Position numbers and translations under genes: made by a program. A stretch of 12,500 bases of DNA from Chrysomallon squamiferum (taxonomy: Eukaryota; Mollusca; Gastropoda; Neomphalida; Peltospiridae): positions 14,123,022 through 14,135,521 of the forward strand of contig CM022668.1 of the NCBI GenBank assembly GCA_012295275.1, in the 5' to 3' direction. Numbering within the stretch: position 1 is the first letter of the stretch; each line of letters starts with the position of its first letter. Positions 1-5,597 of the stretch are shown piece by piece. The notes under the pieces were generated by a model that was not told where the DNA came from, searched no databases, and worked only from the letters and a program-made list of their open reading frames with translations.

Positions 1-510
1 AACACTCACATACATACACACACTCACAAACTAAAACATTCACATACGCACATATATATAAGGTATATTTAACCTCTATACGTTTATATTCATGGATGAA
101 ATGTTCTGTATGGTACTATACAACCATAGCTTTTGTTGATATTACTGAATTCGAGTGAAACCAAGAAGCGATATGTAAATGAATATTGTTTGACCCATAG
201 ACATATTATATACACACACCAACATACGTAAGCAGGCACATACTTAAGCATACATTCAAATGGGCTGGACTATACGCGCAGTCACACATACATACATACA
301 TACATACATACACCCTCACTTAAATACAGAGACATATCTCTTGTTACAAAGATCGGAGAAACATAAAGACTATATACAATTTTCCAAGTACCTCTGTTAT
401 GTGTACAAATAAAAGTAAATCAACTGTAATGATAAACACGATGTTAACAGAAATAAAAACACGATGATAAAACTTATAAAAGTTAGGATAATGCATCTCA
501 TTCTTTTTGT
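1..510. other. AT-rich non-coding DNA with short (CATA)n
   Basis: This is low-complexity intergenic or intronic sequence. A pure (CATA)n run lies at about 282-312, and CA/TA-rich stretches open the window. Short ORFs here contain no recognisable protein and look like chance. Confidence 0.7.
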
Positions 511-550
511 TCTCTCTCTCGTTTTTTTCCATCCCTCTCTCTTAATCCTC

Positions 551-627
<77 letters not shown>
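511..627. repeat. (TC)n microsatellite
   Basis: A pure dinucleotide run occupies about 554-626, preceded by an interrupted pyrimidine stretch from 511. Poly-Leu/Ser ORFs across it are artefacts. The homopurine/homopyrimidine asymmetry allows triplex (H-DNA) formation in principle. Confidence 0.95.
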
Positions 628-628
<1 letters not shown>

Positions 629-1052
629 AGTCAAAATGTATTTGTCTTCCTTTTTGTTTCATTTTGTTAATTATGCATTCTATTCAGTTATTCATGCCTG
701 ACACACATTATAAAAATGTCTACATAAACCTATGTTAAATATAGTCTGTTATTTTAATATAATTCAGGTATAACGTTTTATGTTATGTTATTCTGTAGCT
801 TCAGTCTATGCCACTGTTTGACATTCACATACACCACAGCATACAATCCATGAACATCAACTGTATAAAATCAGTTCACATCACAGAATAAATCCGCATA
901 TAATAATACTTCATTTATTTAAACAGTTTCATTAATTCATTCGTTCCATTTAATGTCGTTCATGGATAAAACTGTTGATGTATGCATTCGTATAAAATAA
1001 ATTACATTAACACCATTGTATTCAGACGACGGATAAGTTTTCTTATATTTAT
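628..1052. other. AT-rich spacer, no gene seen
   Basis: This is AT-rich sequence without long ORFs, RNA-gene signatures or clear tandem structure. I see nothing assignable in it. Confidence 0.6.
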
Positions 1053-1668
1053 GATATAGCATCTAGATATAGTTTTGTATATTGTCCATCTATACCACTT
1101 CAAAGCGTGTAGAAATATTATTGTATAGCACACACCTATACTGATGTAAAGATCTTGTTGTATTATAGTACAGCATCCATTTATACCACTGTAGTATCCA
1201 TATATATTTTTGGGTGAAATCCATCCACGTCATTATATAGGACAAAGAGATAGAGTTGTATCATATCCATCTTTGCAACTCTTTAGTATCCGTATACTTC
1301 ACTGTATAATACGCATCTACACTATTGTAAAACCTCAAGGGATGTTATTATATAGCATCCGTCTATACTATAATATAGTATTCATATATATCACAGTATG
1401 GTGTCCATTTATATTACGGGATGATATCCATCTATACCGTAGTATAGCATCCATCTGTAAAGCATCCAGAGATATTATTGTATAGCATCCATATACATTA
1501 CAATATAGCATCCATCTATGCCATAATATAGCATCTATATATATATCATAGTTTAGTATCCACATACATTACTGGATAATATTCAGCTATCTCACTGTAA
1601 AGCACCCGGACATATTATTGTATATCACCGTCCGTCTAAACCATTGTCTGTTGTCCGTTATCTATGTC
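1053..1668. repeat. Diverged 23-24 bp minisatellite with higher-order structure
   Basis: About 25 degenerate units of roughly 23-26 bp follow the pattern TATAGCATCCATCTATACCA plus a few bases. A distinctive variant, TAAAGC followed by ATATTATTGTATAGCA, recurs at about 1100, 1328, 1458 and 1598, with another at 1147. The 130 and 140 bp spacings among the last three suggest a higher-order unit of about six monomers. ORFs here are shadows of the repeat. Confidence 0.75.
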
Positions 1669-1800
1669 AATCCAGAAAACACTCCCCCTCCTCTGTTGTC
1701 TCCCTTCTGCTGTCTTCTTGTTGCCTAGCGACCACTGAGGTCCCGTTCTTATTATAGGATCTGAAGAGAAAACAGAGAGATTTAGAAAAACTACTGAGTT
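1669..1800. other. Short, less AT-rich island between repeat arrays
   Basis: This stretch has a clearly higher G+C content than its surroundings (a CCCCCTCCTC run and a GTTGCCTAGCGACC motif). It separates the 23-24 bp array from the (CATA)n array. No ORF of note is seen. It could be a transposon remnant or a regulatory fragment. Confidence 0.4.
1720..1733. promoter_or_regulatory. RFX X-box-like palindrome
   Basis: GTTGCCTAGCGACC is a near-palindrome with half-sites GTTGC and GCGAC around CTA. It resembles the RFX X-box (GTTGCC-N(1-3)-GGCAAC type), with one G replacing A in the right half. X-boxes mark ciliary genes in animals. No start codon lies nearby, so function is unproven. Confidence 0.2.
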
Positions 1801-1814
1801 ATATTTTAATATAT

Positions 1815-2230
1815 AAACATATACACACACACATATTTACATACATACATATATACATACATACATACATACATTCATACATACATACATACATTAATAC
1901 ATACATACATACATACATACATTCATACATACATACATATATTCATACATACATACATACATACATACATACATTCATACATACATACATATATACATTC
2001 ATACATACATAATACATTCATACATACATACATACATACATACATACATACATACATACATTCATACATACATACATACATACATACATTCAAACATACA
2101 TACATACATACATACATTCATACAAATATGTATATATACATACATACATACACATATATACAACACGGATTCATACAACACACACACACACACATACATA
2201 CACACACACATACAAGACAGACAGACAGAT
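1815..2230. repeat. (CATA)n tetranucleotide array passing into (CA)n and (GACA)n
   Basis: CATA repeats run from about 1840 to 2155. They are interrupted by in-register CATTCATA variants roughly every 20-43 bp (for example 1872, 1920, 1972, 1996, 2059, 2088). A (CA)n/(CATA)n segment at about 2178-2212 and GACAGACAGACAG at 2215-2228 follow. The Met/Cys/Val/Tyr-only ORFs on the minus strand are artefacts. Confidence 0.95.
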
Positions 2231-2860
2231 AAAAAGGCAGATAAAAAAGGCAAATAAAAATCAAGAGAAAAAGAAAAAAATGTAGGAGAAGAATGAAAGA
2301 AAGGAATAATTCAAGAAACAAAGAAGAAGAAATACAAAAAAAGCGAAAGAAAAGAAAAATAACAAGAATGGTGATTGTCTAACAAAATAAAAGGAAATAA
2401 ATTTCGAGAACACTGAACAAAGACATTTTATTATTATTTTTAAATAATAATATATTTTTTTTAATGTTTTTTTTACATAAAAAAAAAAAAGAAGAAATAT
2501 TACATCCTTAAAAATATTAATTTAACATAAAACTTAAAACCTAAGTATAAGACGAAAAGAAAAATCGAACTTTTATTATCACTATAACGACATTAACATA
2601 ATTATATACTTTGCAAAAATAATTTCGCTGAAATAAGTATGATTCACAATTCGTTATCTGAGATCGATGATGACTGTGGTAAAACATAACATCACGAGAA
2701 AATAGATTAAGACTTTATTTCGTTTGCAGACAGTAATCTCTCAGTTTTATTTTAAAGCAAAAGCCATTACGTGTTATGACGTAGACTTGCAAACGACAGC
2801 GCTGTATGACGCCGATTTAGGAACTACTACAACAACGTCTGTTAAATTATTAACGATCGT
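2229..2860. other. Purine-rich tract then AT-rich spacer
   Basis: 2229-2362 is almost entirely A and G on the plus strand. At 2429-2452 an 11 bp perfect inverted repeat of TATTATTATTT closes over a 2-nt loop, followed by T8-ACAT-A12 at 2467-2490. 2640-2840 is more complex and holds a small direct duplication starting TATGACG (about 2776 and 2806), but no gene can be supported. Confidence 0.5.
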
Positions 2861-2861
2861 A

Positions 2862-2862
<1 letters not shown>

Positions 2863-2898
<36 letters not shown>
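2863..2898. repeat. (ATT)n microsatellite
   Basis: This is a pure trinucleotide run of about twelve units, immediately before the 24 bp minisatellite. Confidence 0.95.
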
Positions 2899-2909
2899 GT
2901 AATGTATTT

Positions 2910-3430
2910 TTAGTATGTTCATTTACGTTATTTTTACTGATATTTTATTTTAGACTTTTTTCCGATATATTATTATTTATGTATTCTTACCGATATATTA
3001 TTTTTTACCTATTTGTACTAATATATTGACTTAGATTTTTGCTTATATATTATTATTTACATATATTTACCGATATTATTTTACGTATTTTTACTGATAT
3101 TACTTTACGTATTTTTACTGATATTATTTTACGTATTTTTATCGATATTATTTTACGTATTTTTACCGATATTATTTTACGTATTTTTACCGATATTATT
3201 TAACGTATTTTTACTGATATTATTTTACATATATTTACCGATATTACTTTACGTATTTTTACTGATATATACCTTCACGTATTTTTACCGATATTATTTT
3301 ACGTATTTTTACTGATATTATTTTACGTATTTTTACTGATATTATTTTACGTATTTTTACTGATATATACCTTCACGTATTTTTACTGACGTATTATTAT
3401 TTGCGTATTTTCACTGATATATTATTCATA
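2910..3430. repeat. 24-bp minisatellite with ABCC-like higher-order unit
   Basis: The core unit begins ACGTATTTTTACYGATATTA and is 24 bp long. About fourteen well-preserved copies lie at 3055-3400, with degraded copies on both sides. A 26 bp variant containing GATATATACCTTC occurs at about 3261 and 3359, exactly 98 bp apart (26 + 3x24). This implies duplication of a four-monomer block. ORFs over it are repeat artefacts. Confidence 0.9.
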
Positions 3431-3529
3431 TTAAACGCAGCTATGGTAGTGATGATAATGGCTGCCGTTTTAGTCCTAATAGTAAAAAATAATGGTACTA
3501 GTGTTAGCATAGTTGTATTAGTGGTGACG

Positions 3530-3607
3530 ACTGTAGTGGTAGTGGTGGTGGTAGTGGTAGTAGTAGCAGCAGCAGCAATAGCAACAGCAGAAGTAGTAGC
3601 AGTAGTC
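3530..3607. repeat. Compound GTG/GTA/GCA trinucleotide repeat
   Basis: Runs of GTGGTA, GTAGTA and GCAGCA with interruptions, drifting from one triplet to the next. The poly-Val/Ala ORF that crosses it has the composition expected of the repeat and is not treated as a gene. Confidence 0.85.
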
Positions 3608-4402
3608 GATCATTTTGAAATATTAAAGACTAAATAATTGAAAAAATAAGCAAACAAATAAAAAAGAAAAGAAAAGAAATTAGCCTCGAGAATTACAAAA
3701 ATAAAAATAAAGAATTATAAAAATAAAAAGCACAAGTTAAAAAGGAAACACAAAAGAAAAGGAAATTAAGAAGAAAAAGAAAAATCCAAAATCAAAATTC
3801 AAAATTTCTTAATAATTACATCTCAAAGAATTAGAATAGTTTCTACTTTAAACAGTCCATCTAGTCTTGCCTTTGTTAACAACGACTCTTCCCATTTTGC
3901 ATTTTAAAACGAATAATAAGCAATTTCAATCTATCTCTGTTCTCGTTTATAGACCAGTCGGAGAAACAAAACGAGAATGATCAAACTGCATTCAAAAGGA
4001 ATTTAATTCAGGATAATGAAAAGGCCACGAGCACGATTTGAAGCTGGATTAAGTAAGATTCGGCACGACAAGGAGAAAATAATAATAATAATAATAATTA
4101 AGAGAAAAAAAGGTTTTTGTTATCGACATGTAAAGGAAAACAAAGTGAAGTATGTTCATGCTGAAAATCTGGAAACGAGTTACAAAAGGGTGCCCCAAAT
4201 ACAGAACAGCCAAAGTCTTTATTATTATTTAAGTGTATTGAAAGAATAAGAAAGATAGTGAGAGATGCAGAGACACGTTTTAATGTTAGAAAACAGACCG
4301 CAAATAAATAGAGATTTCTTAAGATATAAACACGAGAGAAAAAGAAAAGCAGAGAACAAGAGGTCTCAGATAAAAATAGAGACATTGTGTGGGATGTCCA
4401 GA
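3608..4402. other. A-rich spacer with small duplications, no supported gene
   Basis: 3635-3800 is A/G-rich with a tandem pair of about 22 bp (GAATTACAAAAATAAAAATA and a near copy) around 3690-3730. A short (AAT)n lies at about 4079-4098. A plus-strand ORF of 77 codons at 4016-4249 crosses that run and has no recognisable domain. Confidence 0.5.
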
Positions 4403-4429
4403 TAACTGAAAGAGAAAGAAAGAGGGAGG

Positions 4430-4509
<80 letters not shown>
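4403..4509. repeat. (GA)n microsatellite, first array
   Basis: A GAAA/GGGA-type purine lead-in from 4403 precedes a pure (AG)n run at about 4433-4508. Glu/Arg and Ser/Leu ORFs here are artefacts. Confidence 0.95.
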
Positions 4510-4514
<5 letters not shown>

Positions 4515-4657
4515 ACTTGAGTATTCGCTTGTTATATTATTATATATTCAACGAGTAAGACAGGTCAGTTTTTATGGGTGTCTCTGACCAGTATGCAGAA
4601 AATGAATACTTAATTCTCTGTCACCATATCAGTAATAAACTGAAATGTACTAGGATC

Positions 4658-4730
4658 TATATGTATATATATATATGTATGTATGCGTGTATGTATGTGT
4701 TTGTGCGTGTGCTTTTGTGTGTATATATAT

Positions 4731-4787
<57 letters not shown>
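4658..4787. repeat. (TATG)n/(GT)n/(TA)n then second (GA)n array
   Basis: GTATGTAT, GTGT and TATATA runs at about 4658-4733 lead straight into a pure (GA)n at 4734-4787. It has the same orientation as the first (GA)n, about 225 bp away. Confidence 0.95.
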
Positions 4788-4789
<2 letters not shown>

Positions 4790-5309
4790 AAGACAAATAA
4801 GAATTTAGATACGTAAAAAAAAGGAGCAAAATCTAAACGAAATATCACTTAAATCACATTACGAATTTAAACAAATTTAGAAGGAATCGCAATACAATAA
4901 TGAAACAGAAAAGGAACACAAAATAAAACAAAAGGAAACTGAAAATTAAGTCCTTTAATAAAATATGTGTTTAATGCAATCTGTATATTTTTGTAAGGGC
5001 GTTCTTAATTTTTAACGTAAGGAAGGAAAATAAACCAAAAAAAAAATAATGAACGTACTTAAATATTTGTTTCTAGTTAATACTTTTTTTTTTATCAATA
5101 TTAAAGACAAAACGTATTTATAAACTTTTTAAAAATACCTGCACTATTTTTTTGATTGTATTGTCTGTTTTTATTTGTGTATTTTTTTTTTTTTTTTGTT
5201 TTTACTGTAGTCGTTTTAAAACGATTCTAATGTTATTACATAAAGCAAATATTTGCTACTTCTTATGATGAATGGGAAAGAAACGACCAAAAACCAGGTC
5301 CAATATTTT
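4788..5309. other. AT-rich spacer with homopolymer tracts
   Basis: AT-rich sequence with T runs (for example 5182-5197) and A runs. No ORF, RNA gene or tandem unit can be supported. Confidence 0.6.
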
Positions 5310-5545
5310 TCATTCTGTACTTGTTTTTTTGTTGTTTTTTTTTCTTTTCTTTCTTTCAGATTATTTTTAGTGCATTCTTTATTTTTCTTTATTTTTTATT
5401 ATTCTTTTCTTTCAGTCTTTATCGTTATTGTTTGCTTTCATTCATCATTCTCTTTATTTTCTTCTTTCATTTTTTCTATTTTTCTCTTGCTTTTTCTTTC
5501 TTTTATTCTTTCATTCTTTCTTTCTTTATTTTTCTTCAGTCTTAT
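5310..5545. repeat. Pyrimidine-rich (TTTC)-like low-complexity tract
   Basis: Nearly all T and C on the plus strand, with many TTTC and TTTA words. Two overlapping Phe/Leu/Ser-rich ORFs are composition artefacts. It lies just past the 3' end of the minus-strand gene and may include its 3' UTR. Confidence 0.85.
5525..5530 (-). terminator. Candidate polyadenylation hexamer
   Basis: TTTATT on the plus strand reads AATAAA on the coding strand, 68 nt after the stop codon; a second copy lies at 5502-5507. The surrounding tract is a long (TTTC)-like region where such hexamers arise easily, and the expected GT-rich downstream element is not evident on the coding strand. Confidence 0.25.
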
Positions 5546-5574
5546 ATATATAAAATTAAAAACAAAACATATTT

Positions 5575-5580
5575 ACTTAC
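5575..5580 (-). promoter_or_regulatory. Candidate 5' splice donor just after the stop codon
   Basis: The coding strand reads TTTTTGTAAGTAAAT 17-31 nt beyond the TAG. GTAAGT is a full match to the intronic side of the donor consensus, but the exonic side (TTT) is weak. If used, it would place an intron in the 3' UTR close behind the stop. Confidence 0.2.
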
Positions 5581-5597
5581 AAAAACCAACACTTTAA

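Noticed and set aside
2429-2452. Perfect 11-bp inverted repeat with 2-nt loop (and a 10-bp one at 10634-10655)
   Set aside because: In sequence this AT-rich, short perfect inverted repeats are expected by chance, and the first is made of TTA/TAA triplets.
2724-3029. 101-codon ORF with YDVDLQTTAL/YDADLGTT internal repeat, preceded by a TTTCGTTTGCAG acceptor-like word
   Set aside because: The repeat pair is suggestive, but the frame runs directly into (ATT)n poly-Leu and the 24 bp minisatellite, so an exon cannot be supported.
3401-3637. 78-codon poly-Val/Ala ORF resembling a membrane peptide
   Set aside because: The hydrophobic run is simply the GTG/GTA/GCA trinucleotide repeat read in one frame.
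4016-4249. 77-codon plus-strand ORF beginning MKRPRARFEA
   Set aside because: It crosses an (AAT)n run giving poly-Ile, and lacks any domain or neighbouring exon signals.
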